DNA of 64,000 bases from Ignelater luminosus. Its lineage: Eukaryota > Arthropoda > Insecta > Coleoptera > Elateridae. Shown here piece after piece: positions 1-12,322 of this stretch (position 1 is its first letter; each line of letters begins with the position of its first letter). Both the position numbers and the translations under genes were made by a program. Location of the stretch: contig VTPC01000451.1 in NCBI GenBank assembly GCA_011009095.1, positions 44,089 through 108,088 on the forward strand. The letters are read 5' to 3'. The notes beneath the pieces are model-generated. The model saw only the letters and a list, made by a program, of their open reading frames with translations. It was not told the DNA's origin and made no database searches.

Positions 1-367
1 TTGTTATTGTTAAACGAGGATAACAGCAAACCGCTTTCTTATGATTATTATAACCGTATCTATTATTCCTACTAATTATTACGAGATAAAACTTTGGAGC
101 TTCATAATACTGTTAAAGATTGACATTTGCTACATTTATTTTACAGAGAATTGTGATTGTACGATTTTTTTCTTTTCTTAGAGCGTCTACTACAGTAATT
201 TTTGGACTACACATGTATTATATTTACTTCACTTATCATAATCAATTCTTATAGATTGTTATAGATGACAAAAATAATCCAGAACTTTGGGGATCAGAAA
301 ATCTTTAAAATTCAAGAATATATTTCAAAGTTGGATTCTCTCTTCTCGAGTTCTGTTCTCGGATTAG
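1..367. other. AT-rich non-coding DNA
   Basis: No open frame or RNA gene is visible. A short stretch near 275-291 (WGSEN-like when read forward) resembles part of the transposase that follows, but it is too short to call a second copy. Confidence 0.4.
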
Positions 368-1319
368 TTAAGAAATAATATTTTTGCAGATTTGTCCAAA
401 AAGTCGGAGAATTGTTTCTTTTCTGGTTTGGGCACCGCTGAGTCATATAGCCATGTGGATTTGGGTCTTAAGGCTTATAAAGTCCAGTTAACACAAGAAC
501 TCAAGCCGGCCGATCATCAACAACGTCGTGTCTTTGCTGATTGGGTCGTTGAAATGCATGAAAATGATCCAGAATTCCATCGAAAAATCATCTTGAGTGA
601 TGAGGCCCATTTCCACCTCGGTGGCTTCGTCAACAAGCAAAATTGTCGGATCTGGGGCTCAGAAAATCCAAGAGTTATTGTTGAAAAGTCTCTCTATCCT
701 CAACGTGTGACTGTCTGGTGTGGTTTATGGTCCGGCGGAGTCATTGGACCTTACTTTTTCGAAAATGAGGCTGGAGCAACAGTTACGGTGACTGGATTGC
801 GCTATCGAGAGATGATTAACGATTTTTTATGGCCGGAATTGGATGGTATTGATCTGGACAACGTTTACTTTCAACAAGACGGCGCTACGTGCCACACAAG
901 CAACGAAACCATTGATCTTTTACGGAAAAAGTTTCCGGACCGTGTTATCTCTCGAAGAGGTGATCACAATTGGCCACCGAGATCTTGTGATTTAACACCT
1001 TGCGACTTCTTTCTTTGGGGCCACGTGAAAGAGAAGGTCTACGCCAACAGCCCAGCGTCGATTCAAGACCTCAAAGATGGAATTCGTGAGGCTATCGAGG
1101 ACATAGGGCAGCCACTTTGCGATTTGGTTATGGAAAATTTCATGAAAAGGATATTGTCCTGTAAGCGTGGTCGTGGTGGTCATTTGCCTGATGTTATTTT
1201 CCACTATTAACGGCATACCTTCCTCTTTATAATGAAATAAACATCCGATCATTTATATTTAAAAATGGCACTTTTCTTTGAATATCAAAATAACACCTCT
1301 TATTGGAAAACCCTTTAGA
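368..1319 (+). pseudogene. 5'-truncated DD41D transposase (Tc1/mariner superfamily)
   Basis: Encodes the catalytic half of a cut-and-paste transposase of the IS630-Tc1-mariner superfamily. The frame is open from 368 to the stop at 1208-1210. There is no ATG at a sensible place; the first start-like codon is TTG at 392. The N-terminal DNA-binding (helix-turn-helix) half, about 100-150 residues in complete relatives, is missing. Counting from 392, the three catalytic aspartates lie in LSDEAHF (residue 70), QQDGATCH (163) and LTPCDFFLWG (205). That leaves 41 residues between the second and third, so the type is DD41D. The WPPRSCDLTP stretch and the C-terminal LPDVIFHY ending are also typical of insect relatives of this group. 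The sequence after the stop up to about 1319 probably includes the 3' terminal inverted repeat, but no matching 5' end is present, so the copy cannot be mobilised from its own ends. The catalytic frame itself has no stop or frameshift. Confidence 0.85.
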
Positions 1320-1880
1320 AGAAACTGCTTAGCGATGCGATGACCGAGTGAGCATACTAGAAATAACAAGCTGAATTTTTATATTTTATATTTTTAATTT
1401 TCCTAATGTAATAGATTATAAGCTTGCTTTGATAATTACTTTTTTAGACAACTCCCTTTGAAAGTTGCCATATCGACTGCAGCAGCCTACTCATGACAAC
1501 CTATAAAATAATTATGAACACTGTTACTAAAATATCGTTACTTCCATATCGTAACAGGAAAATATTTTTAGAAAATTTGGGCATAATGTCGGGGTCGTCT
1601 TAAAAATAGTGTTCATAACTCGTTCGAAGGTGCTATATTGTAGCTCGTGTGGATTTCCGAACTTGGCTAGTGCCTCGTTTGTAAATCTTCACAATCGCAC
1701 GATGTATGCTACTTTCGAACACTAATTATGAAAACTACTATATTTTCTATTGTTTAGGGTATAACAACAATTAGGCTATTGGATCTCCCAACTTGGATAA
1801 GGAAAAAAAGACTATAGCGACTCACTTCCAAATGGATTATTACTTGGGAAAAAATGAACATAGAACACATCAGAAGAGCT
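1320..1880. other. AT-rich non-coding DNA
   Basis: No supported gene. The last part may belong to the decayed LINE that follows, but I cannot read a convincing domain here. Confidence 0.35.
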
Positions 1881-2930
1881 CAGTTAGTGGAAAAAGAAGT
1901 ACCTTCGGTTAAGGCTGGATTTCTAGTGTACGAATGGATAAGTATGGGCGACGGGCAGTCTTTGCGAGTAGGCATATATCTAGAAAATTCAGATGTACAA
2001 TAGACAAAGACGTGAAGATCTTTCAGGTCGAAGCCTTTACTAATTTATCGGCGACTTACACAGATGAAATGAGACCTAACAAAAATTTACATCTACTTTC
2101 GCAGCCAAGTGGTACTAAAAGCGATCTGCTCAGCCAGAACAAAACAATGTCTTTTTCAGAAGCTTGTAGTTGCTTTGAAACGACTTGCTACAACAAAGAA
2201 GGTTTACCTTGTCTAAATTCTCTTCAGACTTGAAACTGAGTACATCTGCTTATAGAATCAGAACACTTTTTGGGGATTTCAAGGCAACAGACCACGTTAG
2301 CCAAACGCATGGACGTACTAAACTGAAAAGATGCGTTGCTAAAGAAGCCGTGACTGTTGTCAGGCAAAAAAATCATAACCGGTTATAACTTGTCAAAGCT
2401 GAATTGGCTAAAGAACAAGAGCTAAAGAACCCTAATCTTTGTATTTATAGTCGGTACTTGAGCAAAGCTCAATCCTGAGCTCTACTCAGCATACTCTAAC
2501 ATTTTATAGTTGAGACTTAACTCGAAAATACAAATTCGTGATTGTGTTCAGACTCAAGGTAAAAGAACAGGCGACTAAAGTTTGCATTGAAAGCTTAGCA
2601 TTCACACTAAATCAAGACGTGCTTGCTGAAGGCAAGCGTAGAGTCACTCGAGTACTGACCATAACTGCGCGCATAGGTCCTTGGGGTTTTCACAGGCTAC
2701 TGCACTGTAAGAAGGCACCTGTTGCTTATATGTAAACTCAAAAGAGGATTCAACATGCTTTGCATATGGGAATGGCGATGAAACGTCTTTCCATTTTCTG
2801 AAAGTGTCAAGGTTATGAAAGGCTGAGATTTAAGACTTCCTAGACGTTACCCTAGCAAGGGAGAGGTTGAATACTCTTGTCTATACCTATATCCTCACCT
2901 TCGTACAGCAGTCAGGTAGGTTTTAGCTGA
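1881..2930 (+). pseudogene. Decayed LINE 3' part: RNase H and C-terminal Cys/His region
   Basis: Remnant of a Jockey/I-type non-LTR retrotransposon, readable only by changing frame repeatedly. Around 1930-2035 the frames give MGDGQ followed by GIYLENSDVQ and FQVEAF. This matches the start of the RNase H domain (TDGS..GDG.G.G.Y...FQAE in relatives). Around 2165-2215 ALKRLATTKKVYLV fits the later RNase H strand before the WIPSHS motif. Around 2640-2830 the frames give LTGHNCAH, then GNGDETSFHFLSKCQGYERLR. This is the C-terminal module (LTGH.....H, then C..ETxxHxxxxC) found after RNase H in such LINEs. Many stops and frameshifts separate these blocks, and no reverse transcriptase remains upstream. 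The short ORFs in this interval are fragments of this relic, not separate genes. Confidence 0.6.
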
Positions 2931-5710
2931 GAACAGAGAAAGAAATACTTGGTAATCGTAGAAGTGGTTGAAGAAACGATGAAAATTAGTAAAAAAGGTC
3001 CTATGAAGCCTTATTTGCTAGACTTGAGCTTCTCCCGACTATTACGACTTGTTTACGAATTCAATCTACAAACTGCATTAGAAGCTGAGGTTTACTAGTG
3101 TTTCTAAATGGCATCTGATTAAGATTAAGATAAGTTCATACATTTTAAACTAACTCGTAATCAAGCCTGCAGTTTGGGCTACAGCTAGTATGCCTTATAG
3201 ATTGTGTTTTACAATTTTTGAATGTTGTTCCATAAATCAACAAGTACAGATTAAACATTGATTTGCCAGCTTTCATGTAGAAGGTAAATTGTTTTTCTCT
3301 CCTCAATACGGAGTTATCCATCCTTGTTACTTTCTCCGAAGATTATTTTTGTAACTTTCTAAATTAAATTCTGTATTTCAAGCGATTGTACTTTAGAAAT
3401 TGAACTATTATCTTTACTGACAAAAAGCCCTTTATGGTGACTCACAACAATAAAGTTTCAACATTTAGAATAGAAGAATCGCAATAAATGTTAAGTGCCT
3501 ATCTTTCAGTTTGCTCGACGTAAATCTTATCACCTAAGGTGTTGCTTCTGCAACAAACATTTAGGACGATAACTGTTTTCAATTCATCAACTTATTTTTT
3601 TTCTTTTTCGTTTGAATTAGATAAAAATGATTTCTCGTATGAATTACGTGTCGACAAATCCGACTTTCGGATTCTAGTACTTTCTAAGATTAAGTATGTA
3701 TCTATTAATAACCAATTAATATTATTTTGCTTCTTAAGATAAGATTGAAATAAAACCTTTTTTATTTAACGCAGCGTGTTTTTAAGGCCAAGGCCACCCA
3801 CTGGAGCTAGTACGTTAAAACTTTATTTAAATTACATTGAAATTCTTTTTGTATAAAATTTATCAAACAGTTTCTTCTAAATCGATTCTGCGTGAACTGA
3901 GAAATTTTTGTCATTAATTGGCATGCGTCAAATTATTAGAGAGAGTATAAGGTTCAACAAACCAATTTGCAAAAGTTAATAAATTGGCTTACGAATATTT
4001 ATTTGTTAAATACTAAACGAATTATGCGTGAGTATAATAACAATGCGCGGGAAAAGTGCTTTATAGGAAATGCGTTCCATAGAAATTTAGCAGTTTCAAA
4101 TATAGTACCATACATATTTGCTCGACATATTATTAATTTAAAACTTAATAAATTATGTATGAGATGAAACTGTGCATTATTATATCCACGTTTGACGTAT
4201 TAGGACATGAAACTCTAAACTACGTATTTAGATTTGCAAGAGTCGAGCACTTTCGACCTTGCAATAATCGATGTAGTGATTTATGTCGGATAACAATAGT
4301 TGTGGAATATATTTAAGTAATGCACGGAATCCAAACTCTTCGTTCTACCTTTTTCAAAACGATTTTAGGAGAAAGTAAGAGTTAACCGTACTTTAAAATA
4401 GCATTTTAATATATTTGAAGTTGCTGTAATAGAAAGATATGGTGATTTATATATTCTTTGATCTATTTATTTATAAACGCATTTAACATTTCCATTTTTA
4501 GAAAACAACTCACTGTTGCTCTGACATTTCCAAAGTTAATATTAATGATTAGATAGAGAAAAGTATAAGTAATAACGATTCTATTTACGATTCAGAAAAT
4601 AGAAACATTTATCTGCTTGGACTATTTCTCACCAGTATTAAATTAACGCAAGCAATTTACACTGATAAAATGATAATTTATAGACCAAGATTTAATTCAA
4701 ATAAAATCGACAACATTTCGTTCCCTTCTTGATTGTTTTGTGAATAATTTGCTAGCGTTTTCAACAGTTTAAAATGAAATTTGGTTCCATGAGAAATATT
4801 TGTTGCATGGTTGATGGATAACAAAGTGCATTTTTTAATGGGAAATATTCTACTTCCAATTAGATTCGGTATGTTACATAGCTGATTTGCTAAAGTAAGA
4901 TTTAGAATTTTATTAGTTGAAGCGGAAATTTCTTATTTGCTAACGGTGATGCAGCTATAATTCATCAAACAGAATAATAGCTTTTCCAAGTAAGTCCCCT
5001 GCTTATGGATTTTTTCTTAGTTTTTCTATTTTATCGAAATTAATAGCTTCTAAGAAACTAATACTTAGTGTCTCTATTAGTTATATTTCTGTTTACCAAC
5101 ATTACTTTTATTGCCGTTTACTTAAACGACCATTTGCTTATTCAAACTTTAAACACCCAATTGTTAGATTTAGTTACTTGTAAGTGCCGAGACTTAATAT
5201 TTTCCCTTTTAGTTGACAACAACGTAAAGCGTAGGTAATTCTAGATAGTTTCTTTATTAACTGTAGTGTTTAAATCTTTGTTTTTCTTTTCCTTCTTTTA
5301 TCGTCCAGATCAAATTTCCTACTTATTATTTTATAATTCCAGAATAGTTAAATTAATTTAAAAAAATTGCTTTCATTTAATTAAGGAGGCACAACTAACA
5401 TACTTTATGCCAGCAGAATTGATTTCATAACAATTGCAATTTAGCATTGTACTGACCTAACTTAACATTATTTGGCTAATTGAATGAAGTAGTTGAAGTA
5501 AGTTTGTGACAATTAATTGTTGTTGTTTTGATAACTATGGCGGACAGTTGAGATAACGAATAACGACAACTTTTATTCTTGATTATTGGCATAATTAAAA
5601 ATGCAAATTTCAATGTTTAGCACGTTAAGTGATAAGCTAAATTTTGAAAATATCAAGCAAAGACTATCAACAGATTTAAATTTTGCACATTGAGTTACAC
5701 AACCGAACCA
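2931..5710. other. AT-rich non-coding DNA
   Basis: No coding region with recognisable composition. Short open frames (for example 3539-3742 and 3967-4167) look like chance frames in AT-rich DNA. The first about 130 bases may be the 3' untranslated part of the preceding LINE relic. Confidence 0.4.
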
Positions 5711-5730
5711 AACATCGGTGTCTGCAACTG

Positions 5731-6005
5731 CCCTGTAGACCTTTTACGCCACAGTGGTTACATTTAATCGACACAATTTAGGCCTTAGCCGTCACCAGTG
5801 GCAGACAGCCCTCTATCTGACATGGTGTCCGCCATAGCCCCATCATATAAGCGATACAAATTCTTAAATATTGACATAATTTAGTGTAAAGAAAAGGTGC
5901 CCGTTTTAGACTTTCCAAGCCCATAGAGGTCACATCCAATAAATACAGTTTAGGCCGTATGCATCACCAGTGGTAGATACGCTATAGCCCCATCGTATAA
6001 GCGGA
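5731..6005. repeat. Decayed tandem repeat, period about 150 bp
   Basis: Two related blocks lie in direct orientation. The first ends in CATAGCCCCATCATATAAGC at 5833-5852 and the second in TATAGCCCCATCGTATAAGC at 5983-6002, 150 bases apart. Earlier in each block, AATTTAGGCC or AGTTTAGGCC is followed by TCACCAGTGG. A third partial start (ACACAATTTG) follows at 6011. The blocks have diverged and carry indels. This could be a two-unit satellite remnant or part of an unrecognised element. Confidence 0.6.
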
Positions 6006-8760
6006 AATTAACACAATTTGCAGGGCCGCAGCAAACACACCTAATAAATTTCCCTTGAAGTATGCAACCAAGAACCCTAGATATTAGCATTACTTAGCAA
6101 GGCCATGGATAGAGTACACAAATCAGCCTCATAAGTATAACATGGTTGTAATCATGCTGAATATAAAACAGATAGCGATGGTTGCTGTGGTCCTGTGGAG
6201 AACCTTTGTGTTTTGGCCCCTAACGCGTTAAAAAAATTTTTAACTCAAAATTGTGGAATTAAGAAATTTTGATGCAAGTAAGGTTGGTTGTAGTTGTTCG
6301 TTTCTGACACAACTACGAAAAGGCATTTTGCAATGCATGAGATTGTTGTATTGTGTGTCTTCCATAGGTGGTTGTCATTTATTTCTTTTCTGTAGCAGTT
6401 ACTCTTCTATCCTTCGGTGGTGATAAGCTGATAATGGATGTTAATGTGGAGAAGCTGATGTGGCGGCCAAAATGAAGTAGAAGTAGTAAATGCCTGCAAC
6501 AATATCTTTACCTATCTTCTTGCTTGGAAGAATTGGAAGAATTTTCCTTCATTCTTGTTAGAGTTTGATCCAATTGTCGTATTCTGATCTGCATGTGTTT
6601 CTTACCATTCGGATGAATCTTCTTGCTGAGTTCTTCTTTGGCTTGATGAATTTTTCTCCACTTAGAGGATATTAAATACTTCTTGCTAAGTGGCTATTAT
6701 GGTATCTTTAGTAAAATAGTCTGTTAAGGAAAGTTTTTTATTTCTATACATTTCCTCTTCTACCTCTTAAAGTGCTCTTCATTTTTTTTCGATCTGCTCT
6801 CTTATTGCATCATGTTGCAGGAACTTCATTTTCAGTTGTCCTTCCTTAAAGCTAGATGTGAATTTGTTACATTTTTTAATATTTACGTAGGTATGCTACG
6901 AGTTTACTGCACTTCTTGCTGTGGTTATCTAATTGCTGTGATACATTACTGCAGCGGTTCAATCTTTGAATAAATTGAAATCCATAGAGACTCTTTGATG
7001 AGGCTTGAGACGGGCAGAATTAGTCCGCTACATAAATAGCCACTTTGCCAAGTTTAAAGCTACGAGAACTTAATAAAATTTTTTCAAAGAATATTTCACT
7101 TACTAGAAGCTATACGAGAATCAAAACAAAAGAATCGAAAATCTACGATTACAGAAGAAAAAAGAGAAACTGGCGTACCAAGCTACAGACACTACAGCAA
7201 TCAGCAGCATCCAATCTACCATTGTGGGAAATTACTCAACTTTTCTCCATAAAAAAGTACCGCGTATTTCAAAGAACATTGCTTCGAATTCTTGCTACAT
7301 GACAGTAACTGGAAAACGCTGCTACCTCCATAAACAACTAGTTCACACGTCATCGCAAGACAGGAAGAAATTGTACTACTTGCTACAACATTAATTTGAG
7401 CAAAGAACGTAAAATGGCACATATGAAATTTTGAGCGCTTTTATAGATACTTTACAAGCTTGACTCATCACTGAACAATCCAGCAACTGCTGATTTATAG
7501 AAATATAGATCTATAAAAGTAGTCTTATTATACGATAAAATTGTTATAAAGGAATATTAGCCAGGAGTTACTCCCAATAAAAAAATGAAAGTATAATTAG
7601 TTACGGTTACATGTAATATTAAAAAAATTATTTTAATTTAGAATTATAAAATTATTCCTTTGTTTTTTTTAATCAGTAATACATAAATTTCATGTGTCAC
7701 TTGTGTTAGACCGCAGGTCATGAAATTTATGAATTTTAATTTTTAAATCTCGATCCTGTCATTTCATCTCTCATTGTTTACAACCAATGTCATCTTAAAC
7801 TCACACACGAAATTTGAAATGCACTCTCGAGCACGTAAAGTCGAAATTAAGTCTATTATAATTTTAATAAACACTGTAAACCATAGTTAAGAACTGTGAC
7901 CAAAAAACACGCGATTTTTAACAATCAATCTTCCCACTAAAAAACTTAAACAATCTTTTTTCTGACCTTGCTTTTACATATTACACCTTTGTTAAATGTA
8001 TGTACGTTTATAAAAAACAACTGCCATAATGTCCAGTTAAAAATTGTTTTATTTTCATTTGGTTTAAGAAAACAGTACTGGCATGCTTGACGCATTCCAA
8101 ATTAGCGAACATGAAAAGAGCCGAAAATCGAATTACAAATTACAAATTTATAAATTATCTACAGCGATAACATCTGCACTTCATATATTATTACTGATTT
8201 ATTTAGATAGAATCAAGCGGATAAGATTGATGAAGCAATAAATCGTTTAGCAGTAAATACTAATTAATAAAAACTCTTTGGTACAGTATATGTAAAACTG
8301 TTAGCATCGAATTAGAGTAATTAAATTAGATACTCAGCAAGTAAAAATTGCGTGGGACAAAAAGATATCTCGTACAAATCGCTACTCAATTTTCTATAAA
8401 AATGTTAAGAATGTAAAATAAACCGATGCGGAGTTCAGTTATTTATTGTAAAAGAAGTAGTTTCTTGCTTACACACATTCCACAATTCTGCTTTTAGCTT
8501 TTCTTATGGTTTGTACTATTTCAAAAACATTACACATAATATTTCAATGTTACTATAACGGAACTAAAAATACAGATTTTATGAACACTGATTTTCTCTA
8601 TAACAGAGAAAATTAGCACGCAAGTTGAGACTTTTATATCAGTGCAACTAAAACGTTTTAATTATAGTTATTTTAAGTTCAAATTCAAACTCTGCGTTCA
8701 AACAAATAATTTTAAATTTTGTTCTTGATGAGATTACATTTTTTTATTTTAGGACTATGC
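6006..8760. other. Mostly non-coding; possible antisense coding scrap near 6.5-6.85 kb
   Basis: No confident gene. On the minus strand, 6508-6683 is open for about 60 codons and reads as a charged, helix-prone segment (KWRKIHQAKEELSKK, then QLDQTLTRMKE). About 100 bases upstream in that direction, another frame gives KEGQLKMKFLQHD and REQIEKK. It may be a relic of a coiled-coil region of a mobile-element protein, but I recognise no family. The plus-strand ORF at 7045-7302 is Lys/Arg-rich and unrecognised. A short inverted repeat (TAAATTTCATG with CATGAAATTTA) lies at about 7684-7730. Confidence 0.3.
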
Positions 8761-9462
8761 TATACAGGGTGTTTCATTAATAATTGGAAATATTTTAACT
8801 GTAGAATCCTGAGCTCAAAATATTAAGATTTAACCCAAATCACTTAGATAAAATGTGGCTCCTTACTGAGTTACAGGGTGTTTTTATTTAAAAATTTAAA
8901 AACTACTCGTTTCAAGAAATTTTAATAAATAACATTATTTTTTGTTGCTAATAGGGATTAAAGTTTTATTTGCGTAATAAATGCAATTCTATGACCCAAA
9001 AACACCGACATAATTAATACACATTACAATCAAATAACTGTGCCGCTTCATCTTGAAGAATAATGACTATATCGCTATGAATAAAGAGTATGTTATTTAC
9101 ATAGAAAGCATTGGAGAATCTAAAAATTGTGCTAAAATGGCAATTCCGCCAATGGCGTAGAATTTGGGGAGGGTCAACCATTCACTCGCCCCTATCGTAC
9201 GCCTCTGGTAGTAGCCAGAAACGTTTATTTAACATAATGTAGTAGGGTGTGCAGTACCTACACTTCCTGCCAAGTATGACAAGGATACGTCAAATAGTTT
9301 TAAAGTACTAGGTACAAATAGTTTTTAAATTTGTAGATAAAACACCCTGTAACTCAGTAAGGAGCCACATTTTATCTAAGTGATTTGGGTTAAATCTTAA
9401 TATTTTGAGCTCAGGATTCTACAGTTAAAATATTTCCAATTATTAATGAAACACGCGGTATA
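8761..9462. mobile_element. MITE with about 140-bp terminal inverted repeats
   Basis: Non-autonomous DNA element. The left arm (8765 to about 8913) begins CAGGGTGTTTCATTAATAAT. The right arm (about 9318 to 9458) is its reverse complement, ending ATTATTAATGAAACACGCGG. The arms are nearly identical for more than 110 bases, and the last few bases of the right end are mutated. TATA flanks both sides (8761-8764 and 9459-9462), so the target duplication is TA or TATA. The motif ACAGGGTG occurs again inside each arm (8873-8880; reverse complement near 9342-9350), which suggests subterminal repetition. The roughly 400-bp core has no transposase and no long ORF. High arm identity suggests a fairly young insertion. 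Confidence 0.9.
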
Positions 9463-9689
9463 TAGGTTAGTTCACATTACGACAAGCATTGGAACTTTAA
9501 CAAGGACAGAAATTATTAGAATGCTTACTATAGGCATTAAAAACAATTTCAGAAGACAAAATAATAATTTCTTGATTAACCACAAATAAATATACATTTG
9601 TTATTCATAAACTAAAGTGACAAGTTTTTCTATACTTTAATCAAATTATACTTGAGCTGTAGCTGATTGAACAGCCTTATTTCTGCTTG

Positions 9690-11022
9690 TCTAATTCACA
9701 AATGCCCGTGTGGGGTTGCTAGTCCTCCATCGGGCAGCTCCCCAAAAGGTGGATAAGGGAATGTCTCCCAAATATGGGTGGTGCTTGGGAAATGAATAGC
9801 CAGGGTGGACCGAAAGTGCACTACTGTGCACTGCGCCTGTACCCAGAATAGGCGACTCCAGCGTCTGCCTCTAAGTTAAAAGTGGCTGGTACAAAGAATT
9901 TGCCAACAAACCCGGCAAGCGTGGTGTTTTAATGCCAAACATCATTTTAACAAGATATATTGTACAGGGAGATGACCCTTAGTCTGCAGCAGCCCTGAAT
10001 CAGATAGCCAAGGCCAAGGGTGCTAAGAATACCTGCTTAAGAACTGGCTGCCAAACGAACACAAAGCTTACAATTGATACGTACAATATTAAAATTAAAA
10101 CGAAAAACTGGATGAACTGAAAAAAACTAACGAACGTAGAGTGGAACATTGTCGTACAGTCCGAAATAAACAGAAAAGGAGAAAAATGAGTAACTCTAAA
10201 TTCTGGAAATATATTGTATTACAAAGGAACATCAAACAAAGAGGATAACATAGGCGGAGACGACAAAATCTAGTGTTAAATGTAATACTGTACAACTCCA
10301 TTTCTCATAGGGTGGCTTACATTGTGGTGCATTATATCAAAGTTTTGCTGTCTAAAGATCGTTCAGACTCATGCTCCCACATCAAATCACGTTGATGAGG
10401 AAGCAAAGTTATTTTACGAAGAAATAGCAACAGTAATAGAACAAGACCATTTCCAACACTCGCTAGTAGTTGGAGATTTTAATGTAAAGCTAGGAAAGAA
10501 ACAAGACAGGTCAAATGCTGATAAATTTCCCACAACAACAAAACTTGTACGCAATGAACACTTACTTCAATAAGAAACCAAAAAGGAAATAGACTTTTGA
10601 ATAAGCCCGAATGGTCAATATAAGAACGAAATAGGTTATATATTGTCGACAAACAAACTAATAGTCAAAGATGTAACGCCACTAAACAGTTTTAATACAC
10701 GTAGTGATCATAGACTATCGAGAGCAAAAATTGTAATCAACAAAAAATTTAAAAGGTTGAAACTTATGCAGAAACAAACACATAAAATAGATACCCAAAT
10801 CCTAAGACAGAAGAGAGACGAATACCAAAAGAAATAGAAAACAAATTGAAAATATGAACATTAACCAAATAAACAAACCACTTAAACAAAACACTACTAA
10901 ACGCAGACTAACAGCTACCTAAATTAGACATAAAATACAAGAAAAAGTGGAGTGAAACAACGTAAGAATTATTCGAGAAAAGAAGAATGTTAGTAAAACA
11001 GGGACAAATAAACTCGATAAAG
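9690..11022 (+). pseudogene. LINE fragment: 5' region and APE endonuclease
   Basis: Part of a non-LTR retrotransposon whose apurinic-type endonuclease nicks target DNA for insertion. 9690-10070 is GC-richer and looks like the untranslated leader. From 10075 the frames give DTYNI, then LDELKK and VEWNIV. From 10322 to 10573 one frame runs through APTSNHVDEEAKLFYEEIA and VVGDFNVKLGKKQD, the GDFN motif being the catalytic core. From 10643 to 10837 STNK, IVKDVT and SDHRLSRA follow, the SDHRL motif being the last endonuclease block. Frameshifts and stops interrupt it. The copy is split at 11023 by the mariner insertion. Across the reconstituted site the reading continues NSIKY then CEIN, as in the linker of relatives. 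No reverse transcriptase follows, so the copy is also internally deleted or 3'-truncated. Confidence 0.75.
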
Positions 11023-12322
11023 TACGAGGGCGGTTCAATAAGTACCCGTGTTAGAAATGAAGACACAATTTTTTTCAAAAATTTTTTTTTTATTTTTCAA
11101 CATAATCTCCTTTTAGAAATATACACTTCTCCCAACGTTCCTGCCATTTTTTTTAACCCCTCCAAAAAATAGGATTTGTCGAACTCTCCAAAATACGCCT
11201 CTATCTCGGCGATGACTTCCTCGTTTGAGCTAAATTTTTTTCCCGCAAGCCATTTCTTCATGTTAGGAAACAAGAAAAAGTCGCAGGGAGCCAGATCGGG
11301 TGAATACGGGGGGTGCGGCAGCAATTCATAACGCAATTCATGCAGTTTGGCGGCGACAACTCCGGATGAATGTGCTGGTGCGTTATCGTGGTGAAACAGC
11401 ACCTTCTTTTTCGCCAAATGCGGCCGTGTCTCCTTCAATTTTTTGTCGAAGCTGTCTAATACCTCACTGTAGTATTGTCCAGTGATCGTTCTTCCTTTTT
11501 CTAAAAAAATCCATGAGGATGACGCCGTTCGCATCCCAAGAAATCGTCGCCATGACCTTTCCGGCCGATGGAACCATCTTCGCCTTCTTTGGCGCAGATT
11601 CACAGGGAGAAATCCATTGTTTTGATTGTTGCTTAGTTTCTGGTGTGTAATGATGAATCCAGGTTTCATCAACGGTGACAACTCGACGCAAAAACTCCTT
11701 CGAATTTCGCTTAAATTGCTCCAAACACTGCTTCGAAGTTAACAGCCGCATCCGCTTGTTGTCCACCGTTAGCAATCGCGGCACCCATCGCGCCGACAAT
11801 TTTTTCATCGCCAACTTATCATGTAAAATATTAATTGCCGTTCCGGTCGACACACCTACGGCCTCTGCTACTTCACGCACTTTCGTTCGTCGATCAGCGA
11901 GAATCATGTCGTGGACTTTTTGAATGATTTCCTCGGTAACCACGTCTGCCGGGCGTCCTGGTCGCTCCTCATCAAAAACGGATGTTCGCCCACGTTTAAA
12001 TTCGTTGAACCAATATCTAACTGTGGTCATAGATGGCGAAGTGTCCCCATAAACAGCATCCAACTTTGCTTTTATCTCCTCGCATTTTTTCCCATCCAAA
12101 AACAGAAAGCGAATTACCGAACGATACTGCTCTTTTTCCATCTTAGCTAAAATCACGAAACACGTCTTACTCAAATGGCTGTCAAATCCAAACTAACCTA
12201 TCAATCAGTCTGCAATTTGTTATACCGTCGTTTGATAGATGGCAGCACACGATGATAACACCAACTTCCCTCAGGAACGCTTTCTGTCGTCAAACACGGG
12301 TACTTACTGAACCGCCCTCGTA
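11023..12322 (-). mobile_element. Near-complete mariner element
   Basis: A 1296-bp element (11025-12320) flanked by the TA target duplication at 11023-11024 and 12321-12322. The ends are inverted repeats of about 28 bp beginning CGAGGGCGGTTCA on both sides, with one mismatch at the 14th base. Length, TA duplication and TIR size are all standard for mariner. It carries a single transposase frame on the minus strand and lies inside the LINE fragment that starts near 9690. High TIR identity and a nearly intact gene point to recent insertion. Confidence 0.95.
11097..12141 (-). pseudogene. Mariner transposase (DD34D), one frameshift
   Basis: Cut-and-paste transposase of about 347 residues, the usual mariner length. 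The likely start is ATG at 12141-12139 (MEKEQYRS). The upstream ATG at 12174 would add 11 residues not seen in relatives. The N-terminal half is a paired helix-turn-helix region (YWFNEFKRGR, ERPGRP, then VREVAEAVGVS). WVPRLLT lies in the usual linker position. Catalytic residues are VTVDETWIHHY, FHHDNAPAHSS and YSPDLAPCDFFLF, with 34 residues between the last two aspartates. The only visible defect is one extra base in the A7 run at 11503-11509, which shifts MDF into a wrong frame. Reading with one base fewer restores MDFLEKGRT. All catalytic residues survive. The sequence is closest in feel to the irritans or vertumnana-type mariners; the subfamily is not certain. Confidence 0.95.

Noticed and set aside
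275..300. Second DD41D fragment (WGSEN-like)
   Set aside because: About 17 bases of similarity only; could be chance.
992..1252. Minus-strand 86-codon ORF
   Set aside because: Opposite strand of the DD41D transposase.
11675..12150. Plus-strand ORFs across the mariner
   Set aside because: Opposite strand of the transposase.
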